In this document: positions 36,739-45,859 of the stretch, one piece after another
Position numbering within the stretch: position 1 is the first letter of the stretch
Layout: every line of letters begins with the position of its first letter
Source of the DNA: Exiguobacterium acetylicum
GTDB taxonomy: Bacteria > Bacillota > Bacilli > Exiguobacteriales > Exiguobacteriaceae
Length of the DNA: 64,000 nt
Assembly: GCF_022170825.1 (NCBI RefSeq)
Contig: NZ_CP081878.1
Span: 3,112,681 to 3,176,680 of the forward strand
Direction: 5' to 3'
Made by a program: the position numbers and the translations under genes
Notes under the pieces: generated by a model
Database searches by the model: none
Told to the model about the DNA's origin: nothing
The model's input: the letters and a program-made list of their open reading frames with translations, nothing else

Positions 36739-37101
36739 ATGATTCAACAATTCATCAAGGAACAGCAGTCACACGCTACTATTGGCGGGTTTATCGCTAA
36801 GTCTGTCGATCCGATCCTCGCCCACGTCAATCCATCGCGTTTACAAGACAACGATCTTGTACTATTGATTCAAGCTGATCAATTGATTGTTGTCTCTTTT
36901 GCTAATTCACAAAATCAATCAGGTTGGACGCCACTATTACGAGAGCAGATTCATCCATCGAAAAGTCTACTCGCACCCAAGACATGCTATTTCAAAATTA
37001 AGTACGGTGAATATGCCGGAACCTATTTGATTTCACCAGATTTGATTGTGAATGATCAGTTTAAGAAAGAAGCGGACTATATGAAATTTATAACAGTATA
37101 A
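36739..37101 (+). CDS. Hypothetical protein, 120 residues
   Basis: No family recognised. A soluble protein with alternating helices and strands (NDLVLLIQADQLIVVSF, CYFKIKYGEYAGTYLISPDLIV), one cysteine, no signal peptide. CAGGGGGG lies 5 bases before the ATG. It ends 4 bases before the stop of the convergent DUF4230 gene, without a visible terminator between them. Codon use is somewhat AT-richer than the core genes. Confidence 0.5.
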   Translation: MIQQFIKEQQSHATIGGFIAKSVDPILAHVNPSRLQDNDLVLLIQADQLIVVSFANSQNQSGWTPLLREQIHPSKSLLAPKTCYFKIKYGEYAGTYLISPDLIVNDQFKKEADYMKFITV

Positions 37102-37105
37102 TAAC

Positions 37106-37705
37106 TCAATAAAACTCAATCGAAATATTTTTATATTCATTCGATTTCAAAAAAGATGTTAGCAACTTTTGAGTAGATTGATCTGCTTTTTCTAAAAGTC
37201 CTTCACTTATCTTTTTCTTTTCCACCTTTTCTTTATTCTTACTTATGACATCGAACACAGTTTGCGTCGGATAGTCCGATAGGATGTTTCCCTTTACATC
37301 TTCTACCTCTGCTTTTTCGATTTCAGCAACATTATCGAGAATTCTAGCTTTTGGTACTCGTACAAGCATCAAATTTTTTTCTTTGTTATACGACACACTT
37401 GCTTTAGAAAGATCAGTTCCTGCTTTTAAATACCCAGAGTATTTGATGAGTTTTATCGCCTCAGCAAACTTTAAATCGGTGACTCCAAGTGAAATTTTTC
37501 TGTTCGTACGACTAACCACTACATCACTGTACTCATATTTTAAAGTGGCTAGCTCCGATAGCTCTACTATCTTTTCTTGGATCAGAGAGGTACTGGACCT
37601 TTTTTCAGTTTTTAGTTCGATTGGTTTGAATATGAAGAAAATAGCTAATCCTATCATTACAAAAGATACAATTGAGATTATGCTAGTGATAATTGTTTTT
37701 TTCAA
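37106..37705 (-). CDS. DUF4230 family membrane-anchored protein
   Basis: 199 residues. N-terminal membrane anchor (TIITSIISIVSFVMIGLAIFFIF, about 4-26), then an extracellular part with the DUF4230 pattern: IQEKIVELSELATLKYEYSDVV, ISLGVTDLKFAEAIKLIKYSGYLKAGTDLS, and LMLVRVPKARILDNVAEIE. Function of the family is unknown; it often occurs as a single surface protein in Firmicutes. The gene and its upstream region are AT-rich relative to neighbours, suggesting acquisition or low expression. Ribosome site AAGGAGAGC precedes the ATG. Confidence 0.7.
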   Translation of the reverse strand: MKKTIITSIISIVSFVMIGLAIFFIFKPIELKTEKRSSTSLIQEKIVELSELATLKYEYSDVVVSRTNRKISLGVTDLKFAEAIKLIKYSGYLKAGTDLSKASVSYNKEKNLMLVRVPKARILDNVAEIEKAEVEDVKGNILSDYPTQTVFDVISKNKEKVEKKKISEGLLEKADQSTQKLLTSFLKSNEYKNISIEFY

Positions 37706-37790
37706 AATTTGCTCTCCTTAAAAATGTATTTTTTTCCTTTTCTAATTATACATTTTTACTAATTTAATAAATAATATAAATTTCGTTATT

Positions 37791-37856
37791 TAAAAAACTC
37801 TAAAATCCTTCAGAACATACATTTAAGTATATTCTAAGAAATTTTAGAGTTTTTAA
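37791..37856 (-). terminator. Terminator of rlmH
   Basis: AAAACTCTAAAAT and ATTTTAGAGTTTT form a 13-bp stem around a 34-base AT-rich loop, starting 3 bases past the rlmH stop, with T-rich sequence on the reverse strand. Confidence 0.65.
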
Positions 37857-37858
37857 GT

Positions 37859-38338
37859 TTATTTATGATACGGCTCATTCCGATTAATCCGGTACGCCCG
37901 ATAAATCTGTTCACAGAGAATCATCTTCATTAATTGATGCGGGAATGTCATCTTTGAAAACGAGATTGTATCATTTGCCCGCTGCATCACTTCTGGTGCA
38001 AGACCAAGTGATCCACCGATGACGAAAGCAATTTTGCTCTTACCATACGTCGCGAGTTGATCGAGTTCTTTCGCGAACTGTTCACTCGTCCGTTGTTTTC
38101 CTTCAATAGCAAGTGCAAGGACATGAACGTCCGGTCCGATCTTCGCTAAAATCCGTTCACCCTCTTTTTTCTTCACTTGCGCCATCTCCGCTTCACTCAA
38201 CTGCTCTGGTGCCTTTTCGTCCGCGACCTCGATTTCTTGGATCGAACAGTAGGCGCTGAGACGCTTCGTATATTCGGCGATGCCTTGTTTCAAATACTTC
38301 TCTTTTAGCTTTCCGACCGTAATGATGGTAATTTGCAT
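37859..38338 (-). CDS. rlmH: 23S rRNA pseudouridine-1915 N3-methyltransferase
   Basis: 159 residues, exactly the usual RlmH length. SPOUT-class methyltransferase with the opening [21 protein letters not shown], the SAM-binding knot [17 protein letters not shown] and [19 protein letters not shown], and the invariant C-terminus [19 protein letters not shown]. It methylates the pseudouridine in helix 69 of 23S rRNA on assembled 70S ribosomes. Standard origin-proximal position next to htrC and the wal operon. Its upstream region contains perfect DnaA boxes. Confidence 0.97.
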   Translation of the reverse strand: MQITIITVGKLKEKYLKQGIAEYTKRLSAYCSIQEIEVADEKAPEQLSEAEMAQVKKKEGERILAKIGPDVHVLALAIEGKQRTSEQFAKELDQLATYGKSKIAFVIGGSLGLAPEVMQRANDTISFSKMTFPHQLMKMILCEQIYRAYRINRNEPYHK

Positions 38339-38372
38339 CTTTTTTCTCGCTTTCTGACAGAAAATTCAGGAG

Positions 38373-38601
38373 TTATCCACAGAGTTATCCACAAATCCAC
38401 ATGTTGAAATTTATTTTTTGCTTGACACAAGATATGTTGCCGGTGCGTCACAGTATTCACACGTGATGTTTTTTTCTGGATTTAGCTGATCGAGAATCGG
38501 GTATTGTTCTGTTTCATCCACGATTTCGTCAAGCGCGAGCTCGACATGTTCTAAACAGACGTACTTATCCACAAGTTGTCTCCTCCTTTCACTTATCCAC
38601 A
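38373..38601. promoter_or_regulatory. DnaA-box cluster outside oriC
   Basis: Four perfect TTATCCACA boxes, all in the same orientation: 38373-38381, 38385-38393 (12 bp apart), 38565-38573 and 38593-38601, plus a related TTATCCGCT at 38603. Two lie in the rlmH promoter and two at the start of the small CxxH/CxxC gene. It is about 25 kb from the origin cluster. Extra-origin clusters in Bacillus act as DnaA sinks or DnaA-regulated promoters. Confidence 0.75.
38411..38572 (-). CDS. CxxH/CxxC protein, BA_5709 family
   Basis: 53 residues from GTG 38572; AAGGAGGA lies 8 bases upstream, and the longer frame to 38602 lacks a ribosome site. The protein carries a CLEH motif (CxxH) at the N-terminus and CEYC (CxxC) near the C-terminus, which together look like a small zinc-binding site, the hallmark of this Bacillales family of unknown function. 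A perfect DnaA box overlaps its start codon. Located between htrC and rlmH as in other Bacillales, likely cotranscribed with rlmH. Confidence 0.8.
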   Translation of the reverse strand: MDKYVCLEHVELALDEIVDETEQYPILDQLNPEKNITCEYCDAPATYLVSSKK

Positions 38602-38667
38602 TTTATCCGCTTCCAGTATAACAAATATCAACCTTCCTGACCGGAAAAGCCGTAGGTTTCCTCACTT

Positions 38668-38705
38668 AAAAAAACCATCCACAGGTCGGACCTGTGGATG
38701 GTTTT
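38668..38705 (-). terminator. Terminator of htrC
   Basis: AAAACCATCCACAGGTC pairs with GACCTGTGGATGGTTTT across two bases; on the reverse strand a T-run follows. It is just past the htrC stop at 38717. Confidence 0.85.
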
Positions 38706-38716
38706 GAGATTACGCC

Positions 38717-40012
38717 TTACTGAACGGTCGGAGACTGGGCGGACAACTTCACATCTGCTGTCTGCTTTTCACCGCCACGATAGAACGTGACTTTGACTGT
38801 TTCGCCAACTTTTGCATCCCGGTAGAGAACGCTTTTTAGATCAGCGAAGGAAGCAATTTCTTTTCCGTTGATCTCAACGATGACATCGTTTGCTTTCATA
38901 CCCGCTTTTTCGGCTCCACTATTACGCGTCAAACCGACGACGACGATCCCTTTCGTGACATCATTCGGTAATTTTAACCGATCTTCGCGGTATCCACTTG
39001 GGAATTCCTGCACGTCACGGATCTGAATCCCGAGCTGTGGACGAACAACTTCACCGTTTTGTTCGAGATCACGCATGATCGGTAACGCTTCGTTGATTGG
39101 AATCGCAAATCCGACTCCTTCGACGCTCGCTTCCGCAATCTTCATCGAGTTGATCCCGATCAATTGACCCGCTGTGTTGATGAGCGCTCCACCGGAGTTA
39201 CCCGGGTTGATTGCCGCATCCGTTTGGATGACTTCTGTATTGAAGTCTTGCTGTCCATCCTTGTTCGTATCGACTGGAACCGTCCGTTCTTGCGCACTGA
39301 TGACACCGCGCGTGACGGAGTTTGCAAAGATTCCGAGCGGATTTCCGATCGCAAGCACCGTTTCACCGGCACGTAACGTATCCGAATCCCCGAGTTTCAC
39401 GACTTGTGTCACTTTCGATGAATCGATTGACAGGACAGCTAAATCGTACGTCGGATCTTCCCCGAGGACTTTTGCCTCGAGTGCTGTTCCGTCAGATAAC
39501 GTGACAGACAAGCGGCTTGCGCCTTCAACGACGTGGTAGTTCGTGACAACGTAGGCTTTATTCCCGTCTTTTTTATAGATGACGCCGGACCCCGCACCCG
39601 TTTCCTGATCCGTTCCTTGAAACGAGCTCTGAAGGTTCGTCACGCTCACGACGGCTTCCTTCGTCTTACCGACAGCACCGACGATGTCGGCTTCATCCTC
39701 TGTCGTCTGTGTTGCAGTCTGTTCCGCTGTCGTCGACGAAACCGGAGTCGGACTCGTCATCTCATCGCGGACGAACGGCCACGCGACGAGAGCGATCAAC
39801 AAGGCTCCGACGATTCCGCCGATCAGACCGACGAAAAAGGCTTTTCCGGCACCACGACGACGCGGTGGTTCTGGTTGTTCTTCATATGGTTCACGATAAG
39901 GGCTGACCGGTTCGCTCGTTGCCGGCTGACGGGGCGGGAAGCCGCTCTCATCGGATGACTGTTCGTATCGTTCGGATTCGTTCCGTGGTTCTTCCGGTCG
40001 ATCCATCGACAT
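38717..40012 (-). CDS. htrC: HtrA-like membrane-anchored serine protease
   Basis: 431 residues (or 429 if the second ATG at 40006 is used; AAAGGAGG lies 3 bases before the first and 9 before the second, so the second may be the real start). A disordered Pro/Glu-rich cytosolic N-terminus, one membrane segment (about 58-80), then an S1C trypsin-like domain with catalytic His in VTNYHVVEGAS, Asp in YDLAVLSID and Ser in NPGNSGGALIN, and a C-terminal PDZ domain (about 325-420). It degrades or refolds misfolded extracytoplasmic proteins. Bacillus has the same gene (yyxA/htrC) next to walJ. Confidence 0.92.
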   Translation of the reverse strand: MSMDRPEEPRNESERYEQSSDESGFPPRQPATSEPVSPYREPYEEQPEPPRRRGAGKAFFVGLIGGIVGALLIALVAWPFVRDEMTSPTPVSSTTAEQTATQTTEDEADIVGAVGKTKEAVVSVTNLQSSFQGTDQETGAGSGVIYKKDGNKAYVVTNYHVVEGASRLSVTLSDGTALEAKVLGEDPTYDLAVLSIDSSKVTQVVKLGDSDTLRAGETVLAIGNPLGIFANSVTRGVISAQERTVPVDTNKDGQQDFNTEVIQTDAAINPGNSGGALINTAGQLIGINSMKIAEASVEGVGFAIPINEALPIMRDLEQNGEVVRPQLGIQIRDVQEFPSGYREDRLKLPNDVTKGIVVVGLTRNSGAEKAGMKANDVIVEINGKEIASFADLKSVLYRDAKVGETVKVTFYRGGEKQTADVKLSAQSPTVQ

Positions 40013-40112
40013 ACGCCTCCTTTATGACTCTCTTTACACAAGTATACCCCCATCACGTGGCAAGTGAGCCAAATGTGGGGGTCTTTTGAGCATATTCAGT
40101 AATTTCCCATAA

Positions 40113-40904
40113 TCAAAGCTTCAGGAGCGGTGTCGGAATGACCGGATCCGTGTCGAGAAGCTGAATCTTACTCAGATCGACATCACGGCTCGCGAGCGTT
40201 TGGGAGACACTCATCCGGGCGAGTTCCTTCATGTTGTTGTCCTTGCTCAAGTGGGCCATGTGGATCCGTTTTGTCCGGTCATCGAGGACCTCGCTCATCG
40301 CGATTGCGGCGTCCTCGTTCGAGACGTGTCCGTAATCCCCAAGGATCCGTCGTTTGACGCTCCACGGGTAATGTCCCATCTGGAGCATACCGATATCATG
40401 GTTCGCTTCGAAGATATAAGCATCAGCGCCCCGAATGACACCTTTCATCCGATCCGAGACGTATCCGGTATCCGTGATGTGCGCCAACCGTTTTCCTTCA
40501 TGCGCGAACTGAAAGAACATCGGATCTGCTGCATCGTGACTGACGTTGAACGATTCGACTTCGATGTCACCGAACTGCTTGACCTCTCCGACTTCCCAGA
40601 GGAACTTCAGCGCCGGATCAATCTTGCCGATCTTCGCTTCCATCGCCGCCCACGTCTTTTCATTCGCATAGAGCGGGATATTGTACTTCCGTGCCATGAT
40701 GCCGACGCCTTTGATATGGTCGGAGTGCTCATGGGTGACGAACAGACCATCGATGCCATGCGGCGACCGGTCAATCTGGTCGAACAAGGCGAGCATCGCC
40801 TTGCCGGTCAGTCCCGCGTCGACGAGCAAGCGGGTCTGTTCACTTTCGATATAGAGGGCGTTCCCCGTCGAGCCACTGGCCATGACGCTGTAGTGTAGGC
40901 TCAT
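40113..40904 (-). CDS. walJ: MBL-fold hydrolase WalJ (YycJ)
   Basis: 263 residues from the ATG at 40904; the frame is open to 40994, inside walI, but GAGGAATG sits before 40904 and family members start [18 protein letters not shown]. Metallo-beta-lactamase fold with metal ligands [11 protein letters not shown], the DAGLTGK strand, [13 protein letters not shown] and [10 protein letters not shown], and a C-terminal HMAHLSKDN. Probably a nuclease-type MBL protein linked to coordination of replication and division. Fifth gene of the walRKHIJ operon, 10 bases after walI. Confidence 0.92.
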   Translation of the reverse strand: MSLHYSVMASGSTGNALYIESEQTRLLVDAGLTGKAMLALFDQIDRSPHGIDGLFVTHEHSDHIKGVGIMARKYNIPLYANEKTWAAMEAKIGKIDPALKFLWEVGEVKQFGDIEVESFNVSHDAADPMFFQFAHEGKRLAHITDTGYVSDRMKGVIRGADAYIFEANHDIGMLQMGHYPWSVKRRILGDYGHVSNEDAAIAMSEVLDDRTKRIHMAHLSKDNNMKELARMSVSQTLASRDVDLSKIQLLDTDPVIPTPLLKL

Positions 40905-40914
40905 CGTGCATTCC

Positions 40915-41751
40915 TCATTTCTCTGAGACTGTATCCAATCGTTCGACGGTCTGGACACCGCCGTCAATCGCATTGACGAAGTAGACTTCTTCATTGTCGA
41001 GCTCGATTTGCCACGTCGGCGGCAGGATTTGAACCGATTCCGTGCCTTCCGTGACGAGACAGAAATAACCGAGCTTATGACTCGTCAACCGCTTCGATGC
41101 CGGGAACAAGCCTTGCTCCGACAACTGGACGATCGCTTCACTTGCCGATAACAACGTCACGTCCTGCGCTTGCCGGACGACCTTGTTCAAGTGGCGTTGT
41201 TTGTAGCTGACGATTTCCTTCGCATCGTTCAGCTGCAAGACAAGTAAGGACGGTCCGATCATCGCGTCATCTTCACGCGATTGTTGTGGTGTCGAATAGA
41301 GCGGTTGTCCTTTATACGTCTGAACGAACGTCATCTCCTGATACTTGCTATCATACTTCCAAAATGTATATTCGGCGCCGTACCGGACTGATGCTTGCAC
41401 GAATGATGAGGCGGAATCCCGCATCGTCTTCGCTTCGAGTGGATACGGTTTCGTTAACCGAACCGACCACTCGACATCATTTTTGACGGAGGCGACCGCG
41501 TCCCGAATCGGTGAACTCGCAAGTGGTGCCAGCGTCCGCGCGTCAACTTCAGCCGTTAAATAGCCAATGTCTCGCGTGACCGGCTGCAGTTTCTTCTCAT
41601 CGATTTGGCGATCCTTCAAGATTGATTTACCGGTCGCACTCGTCGCGACGATCCGCGGCTCGACCATCCGGTCCATCAATTGAATGGCGAGGTAGACATT
41701 CAGGATCAAAAAGGTCAGCATCAATAAGGTCTTCGCTTTACTCCAGTCCAT
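40915..41751 (-). CDS. walI: WalK regulator WalI (YycI)
   Basis: 278 residues. One N-terminal membrane helix ([20 protein letters not shown], about 7-26) and an extracellular domain of mixed alpha/beta with the YycI pattern ([60 protein letters not shown] at the end). In Bacillus, WalI and WalH pair through their membrane helices with WalK and dampen its kinase activity. It starts 6 bases after walH. No catalytic motif. Confidence 0.9.
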   Translation of the reverse strand: MDWSKAKTLLMLTFLILNVYLAIQLMDRMVEPRIVATSATGKSILKDRQIDEKKLQPVTRDIGYLTAEVDARTLAPLASSPIRDAVASVKNDVEWSVRLTKPYPLEAKTMRDSASSFVQASVRYGAEYTFWKYDSKYQEMTFVQTYKGQPLYSTPQQSREDDAMIGPSLLVLQLNDAKEIVSYKQRHLNKVVRQAQDVTLLSASEAIVQLSEQGLFPASKRLTSHKLGYFCLVTEGTESVQILPPTWQIELDNEEVYFVNAIDGGVQTVERLDTVSEK

Positions 41752-41757
41752 TCGTCC

Positions 41758-43074
41758 TCACCCCTCATTCCCGACAGCTTGATTGATCGATTGCCAGACC
41801 CCATCGATCTTAATGAACCATGTTGGCTCAAAGACGGCGTAGCGACTCGTTGAAATTTTATACGTCATCTCATATCCGATCCGGATTCCACTGATCTCTG
41901 TCAGGAGTTCCGCACGTTTGAGACGTTCGAGGACCGTTTCAACAGCCGGCACCGTCTCTTCCCGAAGAATGAGCTTCCGCTTCGCCCGAAGCATGCTACG
42001 ACTGAGCGACCGGACTTGGTTTTCCTCATACATGATTTTGAGTGTCGCAAGATCAAACTTCGTTTGTTCGAGTAGCGGACCACTCTCTCCGAAGACCGGA
42101 TAGCGGTTCAAGTACAACCGGAACGTCGCTGTCTGTTCATCCTCCTTCTTACTCATCTGATCGAAGTAATACCGGAAGCCACTGCGTTGCGTATCTTGGT
42201 CGAGCCAGCCCCCATGAATGTTGACATAGCTGACGAGGGTACTGTAATCGACAGTCGAGCTTTGCGTGTTCGGCGATAATGTATTGAAACGGTACACATT
42301 GTAGTTTCGGTCATACGTCGAAACACTGACACCGTCCGTCAAGACGTCGAGATCGTCCCGACTCTTGATTTGCTGGACGTTCGAATTCTCCGCGAAAAAG
42401 GCACTGCGGATGCGATCGAGTGGTTTTGGCGATTGCCCGACCTCGTCGTAGACGAAGACTTGCTCTAGTCGCGTCGTACCGCTCGCGACATACGTATAAT
42501 CGCCACCTTTGAGTTCGACGCGTGTCATCGGTTTTTTCTTATCGTGCGCGAACAATCGTTTCAGAACCGTCTCATCGCCGACGAGCTTGAAGTCCTTCAG
42601 GCGACCTGTCGCTGATTCGAGACGGAGGATTGGTCCGTCATAATCAAGCAAATAGAGCCGTTTGATCGGTTCCGAGAAGGCAATCTGTTTTTCGCCAAGC
42701 AACTCTTCAAGAATCGTCGCACTGATTGGCGTTGGAAAAATCATCTCGACACTCCGGTCACCGACCGGGATGTTATTTGCTTTATCGGTCAGGACAAGGA
42801 CACCGATGTTAAACGACGCACCGATTCGGTTGAGGAAGGTCCGACCGATGATTTGCGTCTGATAGATCCCTTCCTGATCCGTATAGACGAGTAATTCTGG
42901 ATTAATCAGTTGGTTGCTTTCAATCGTCTTTGAGGCATCGATCTCGTTGAACGAGACCTGTTCCCGCTCGATCGATTCACTGCTTGGATGATAGGTCCAG
43001 AGCATCGCTGTCTGAGCGATCGAACCGGCGACGAGCAGGACGAGTAACAGCGAACTCCAGTGTTGTTTCTTCAT
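41758..43074 (-). CDS. walH: WalK regulator WalH (YycH)
   Basis: 438 residues. N-terminal membrane helix (SSLLLVLLVAGSIAQTAMLW, about 7-26) and a large extracellular domain with the YycH fold (IIGRTFLNRIGASFNIGVLVL, VSVSTYDRNYNVYRFN, GYEMTYKISTSRYAVFEPTW at the end). It works with WalI as a negative regulator of WalK at the division septum. ATG overlaps the walK stop (ATGA), with AGAGGTGG upstream, so translation is coupled. Confidence 0.92.
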   Translation of the reverse strand: MKKQHWSSLLLVLLVAGSIAQTAMLWTYHPSSESIEREQVSFNEIDASKTIESNQLINPELLVYTDQEGIYQTQIIGRTFLNRIGASFNIGVLVLTDKANNIPVGDRSVEMIFPTPISATILEELLGEKQIAFSEPIKRLYLLDYDGPILRLESATGRLKDFKLVGDETVLKRLFAHDKKKPMTRVELKGGDYTYVASGTTRLEQVFVYDEVGQSPKPLDRIRSAFFAENSNVQQIKSRDDLDVLTDGVSVSTYDRNYNVYRFNTLSPNTQSSTVDYSTLVSYVNIHGGWLDQDTQRSGFRYYFDQMSKKEDEQTATFRLYLNRYPVFGESGPLLEQTKFDLATLKIMYEENQVRSLSRSMLRAKRKLILREETVPAVETVLERLKRAELLTEISGIRIGYEMTYKISTSRYAVFEPTWFIKIDGVWQSINQAVGNEG

Positions 43075-44921
43075 CCGGCATCCACCTCTTCGATCACCTC
43101 ATACGGAAGCGTGAAGTAAATCGTCGTGCCGCGTCCCCATTCACTTTCTGCCCAGATGTCGCCACCATGTGCGGAAACGACGTCTTTCGCAATTGACAGA
43201 CCAAGACCGGTGCCGCCGATTTTACGGGCGCGGGCTTTATCGACACGATAGAAGCGTTCAAAGATTTTTTGGAGATTCGCTTTCGGGATTCCGACACCCT
43301 CATCCTTGATGCTGATGACGATCCGTTTTGCCCGCAGCATCGTCCGGACGGTGATCGTGCCGCCTTCCGGTGAGTACTTGATCGCATTCGTCAGGATGTT
43401 GTCTGCGACCTGAATCAATTTATCCTGATCGCCGCGGATGTAGACTTTCCGCTTCATGATCTTACGACGGAAACGAATCCGTTCCGGTTTCGTCATGTCA
43501 TGGCGATCGAGAATCTCATTTAAGAACTGAATGTAATCGAAGCGGACCTTGTTCATCTTGTATTCCTTACTGTCCATCTTCGACAGTTGTAAGAGATCGG
43601 TGACGAGGCGGATCATCCGCTCCGTCTCGTTTTGTGTCGTCTCAAGGAAACGTGGTGCGAGTTCCTCGTCTTGATACGCTCCTTCTGCTAAGGCTTCGAG
43701 GTAGCTGCGCATCGTCGTCAGCGGTGTCCGGAGCTCGTGACTGACGTTCGCGACGAATTCGCGACGATCCTGTTCAACCTGCTCCTGTTCCGTGACGTCA
43801 TGCAGGACGACAATCATCCCGGTAATCGGACCACTGTGTTTCTTGACGGGCGAGAAGAATGCCCGGACGAGGAACAATTCATCTTCACTACTGAAATCAA
43901 GTAGACGCGGTGGCATCGTACCGTCTTCCGGAATCATGAAATCGTCACCAAGTGCTAGTAAGTCCTTCAAGTTCGTTCCGACGACACTCGCATCATCCGC
44001 CCCGACGATATCCTTCGCTTGATCGTTCATCAAGATGACGCGAAGCGTCCGGTCCGTCGCGATGACGCCATCGGTCATGTTCTCGAGGACGCTCGTCAAC
44101 TTCCGCCGTTCGGCTTCCGTCGTCGCGTTCGCTTCGAGTAGCTCATCTGTTAATTCGTTGAAGGAACGAGCGAGTTGCCCGATCTCATCATCCGAATAGA
44201 CCTTAACCTTCCGCGAGAAGTTCCCGCGTCGCATCTCGATTGCTTGACGCCGCATATCGGAAATCGGACGTGTGATCGTCCGCGATAACAAGACACCGAG
44301 AATCGACGTGATGACGAGGGCGATGACCGTCCCGGTCGCAAGAATCCGCGTGACCTGTTGCATCTGCGAATAGATCGACTCCATCGAGGCGCGGACATAA
44401 ATCATCCCGGTCGTCACACCATCTCGTTCCGAGGTGACCGGTACAGCAAAGATCCGAATCTTATCCTCTGATTCCGGATCAAGCACGGTGTCCGTTCGGG
44501 TCGAGCTCGTTGCCTGCGCTTTTTTAATCAGTGAATTCGTCGCCCGTTGTCCAACCGCTGATTGGTTCTCGTTATCCGATGTCGCTTGGATGATTGAGTC
44601 CTGGTCGATGATCTGGACTTCGAGGATGTCGTTCCTTGAGGTGGAGCCATTACTAAACTCAGACAGCAGTTGCCCTAGTGATTGGGACAACTGCCGCTTG
44701 GAGGCGTCATCATCGCCTGTTTTATCGAATTCCTTCCCGACATTATAGGCGACAAGACCTGCCCGGTCCTCGACCGACTTCGAGAAGTTCGTAATGTACT
44801 GCTTTTCAAGGGAACGAACGAAATAGACGCCAATGACCTGCATCGCCACTAAAATCAATAAGGCATAGATGACGACGAGTTTCCATTGGATGGATTTAAA
44901 GAAGTTCGTTCCTTTTAACAT
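43071..44921 (-). CDS. walK: Cell-wall sensor histidine kinase WalK
   Basis: 616 residues. TM1 (about 13-34), an extracellular Cache-like domain (35-190), TM2 (about 192-213), HAMP (214-266), cytosolic PAS (about 270-375), HisKA with phospho-acceptor His395 in FVANVSHELRTPL, and HATPase_c with NAIKYSPEGG, IKDEGVGIP and GGTGLGLSIAKDV. It senses cell-wall turnover and phosphorylates WalR; the pair is normally essential in Bacillales. GGGGAG lies upstream of the ATG; it starts 2 bases after walR. Confidence 0.96.
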   Translation of the reverse strand: MLKGTNFFKSIQWKLVVIYALLILVAMQVIGVYFVRSLEKQYITNFSKSVEDRAGLVAYNVGKEFDKTGDDDASKRQLSQSLGQLLSEFSNGSTSRNDILEVQIIDQDSIIQATSDNENQSAVGQRATNSLIKKAQATSSTRTDTVLDPESEDKIRIFAVPVTSERDGVTTGMIYVRASMESIYSQMQQVTRILATGTVIALVITSILGVLLSRTITRPISDMRRQAIEMRRGNFSRKVKVYSDDEIGQLARSFNELTDELLEANATTEAERRKLTSVLENMTDGVIATDRTLRVILMNDQAKDIVGADDASVVGTNLKDLLALGDDFMIPEDGTMPPRLLDFSSEDELFLVRAFFSPVKKHSGPITGMIVVLHDVTEQEQVEQDRREFVANVSHELRTPLTTMRSYLEALAEGAYQDEELAPRFLETTQNETERMIRLVTDLLQLSKMDSKEYKMNKVRFDYIQFLNEILDRHDMTKPERIRFRRKIMKRKVYIRGDQDKLIQVADNILTNAIKYSPEGGTITVRTMLRAKRIVISIKDEGVGIPKANLQKIFERFYRVDKARARKIGGTGLGLSIAKDVVSAHGGDIWAESEWGRGTTIYFTLPYEVIEEVDAG

Positions 44922-44923
44922 CG

Positions 44924-45631
44924 TTATTCATTCTCCCCGTCTTGGAGATAATAGCCAACACCACGACGCGTCATGATATAGACCGGCGTACTTGGGTTGT
45001 CTTCGACTTTCTCACGGAGACGACGCACTGTTACGTCGACTGTCCGGACATCACCGAAGTAGTCATAGCCCCAGACCGTTTGCAACAAATGCTCACGTGT
45101 CATGACTTGACCGATGTTTTTCGCGAGGTAGTGCAACAATTCGAACTCACGCTGCGTCAGCTCGATCTTTTGATCCTTACGTGTCACCGTATGCGAATTC
45201 GTATCGATATACAGTTCTCCAACTTTGAGTGGACCTGGTCCAACAGGTTGTGGTGTTGCTTCCGGGCTCGTGTTGCGTAAATGGACTTTAACGCGGGCAA
45301 GTAACTCGCGCGAGCTAAATGGCTTCGTCACGTAATCGTTCGCGCCAAGCTCAAGACCAAGTACCGTATCGATCTCAGAATCCTTCGCTGTCAGCATGAT
45401 GATTGGAATCTTCGACGTCTTCCGGACTTCCCGGCAGACCTCCATGCCGTCCATTAATGGAAGCATGATGTCGAGCAACATCAAATCGGGTTTGAACTCT
45501 TCGAACTTTTCTAATGCCTCCACGCCGTCGTTTGCAATCGCGACCTGGTAGCCTTCTTTTTCTAATTTAAACTTGAGTATATCTGCAATCGGTAACTCGT
45601 CATCGACGACTAGAATTTTACGTTCCGTCAC
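44924..45631 (-). CDS. walR: Response regulator WalR
   Basis: 235 residues from GTG 45631, with AAGGGGG 10 bases upstream. Receiver domain (1-120) with Asp54 in [13 protein letters not shown], Thr and Lys of the switch ([16 protein letters not shown]), and an OmpR-type winged helix (about 132-232) ending [27 protein letters not shown]. It controls peptidoglycan hydrolases. First gene of walRKHIJ. A parS site lies in its leader, on the predicted transcription start. Confidence 0.97.
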   Translation of the reverse strand: MTERKILVVDDELPIADILKFKLEKEGYQVAIANDGVEALEKFEEFKPDLMLLDIMLPLMDGMEVCREVRKTSKIPIIMLTAKDSEIDTVLGLELGANDYVTKPFSSRELLARVKVHLRNTSPEATPQPVGPGPLKVGELYIDTNSHTVTRKDQKIELTQREFELLHYLAKNIGQVMTREHLLQTVWGYDYFGDVRTVDVTVRRLREKVEDNPSTPVYIMTRRGVGYYLQDGENE

Positions 45632-45751
45632 TGGGTGTGCCCCCTTAAAAATTTCTGTTCAATCTATTTTACCTGTTTTTTCGGCATATAGAAAGGTGGC
45701 GACGGAAACTCCCGGCGCCACTCTCTCTGCTGTTCGTCGTCTCACGGGAGA

Positions 45752-45767
45752 GGTTCCACGTGAAACA
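45752..45767. promoter_or_regulatory. parS site in the walR leader
   Basis: GGTTCCACGTGAAACA matches the Bacillus parS consensus TGTTNCACGTGAAACA at all fixed positions but the first. It lies between walR and purA, about 11.7 kb from the second parS near noc, and just downstream of the walR -10 hexamer. Confidence 0.85.
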
Positions 45768-45775
45768 CTGTATTT

Positions 45776-45805
45776 AGTATACCTGTTTTTGCTTCCGTTT
45801 GTGAA
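45776..45805 (-). promoter_or_regulatory. Probable walR promoter
   Basis: Reverse-strand TTCACA (45800-45805), 18-base spacer, TATACT (45776-45781). The start would fall at or beside the parS site. A second, weaker -10-like TAAAAT lies closer to walR. Confidence 0.5.
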
Positions 45806-45818
45806 CCATTTCGCACAA

Positions 45819-45853
45819 AAAACAGCCTCTTGCAGGGTGCAAGAGGCTGTTGA
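45819..45853 (-). terminator. Terminator of purA
   Basis: AACAGCCTCTTGCA pairs with TGCAAGAGGCTGTT, 14 bp, tight loop, with a T-run on the reverse strand. It lies 9 bases past the purA stop and upstream of the walR promoter. Confidence 0.85.
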
Positions 45854-45859
45854 AACGAC

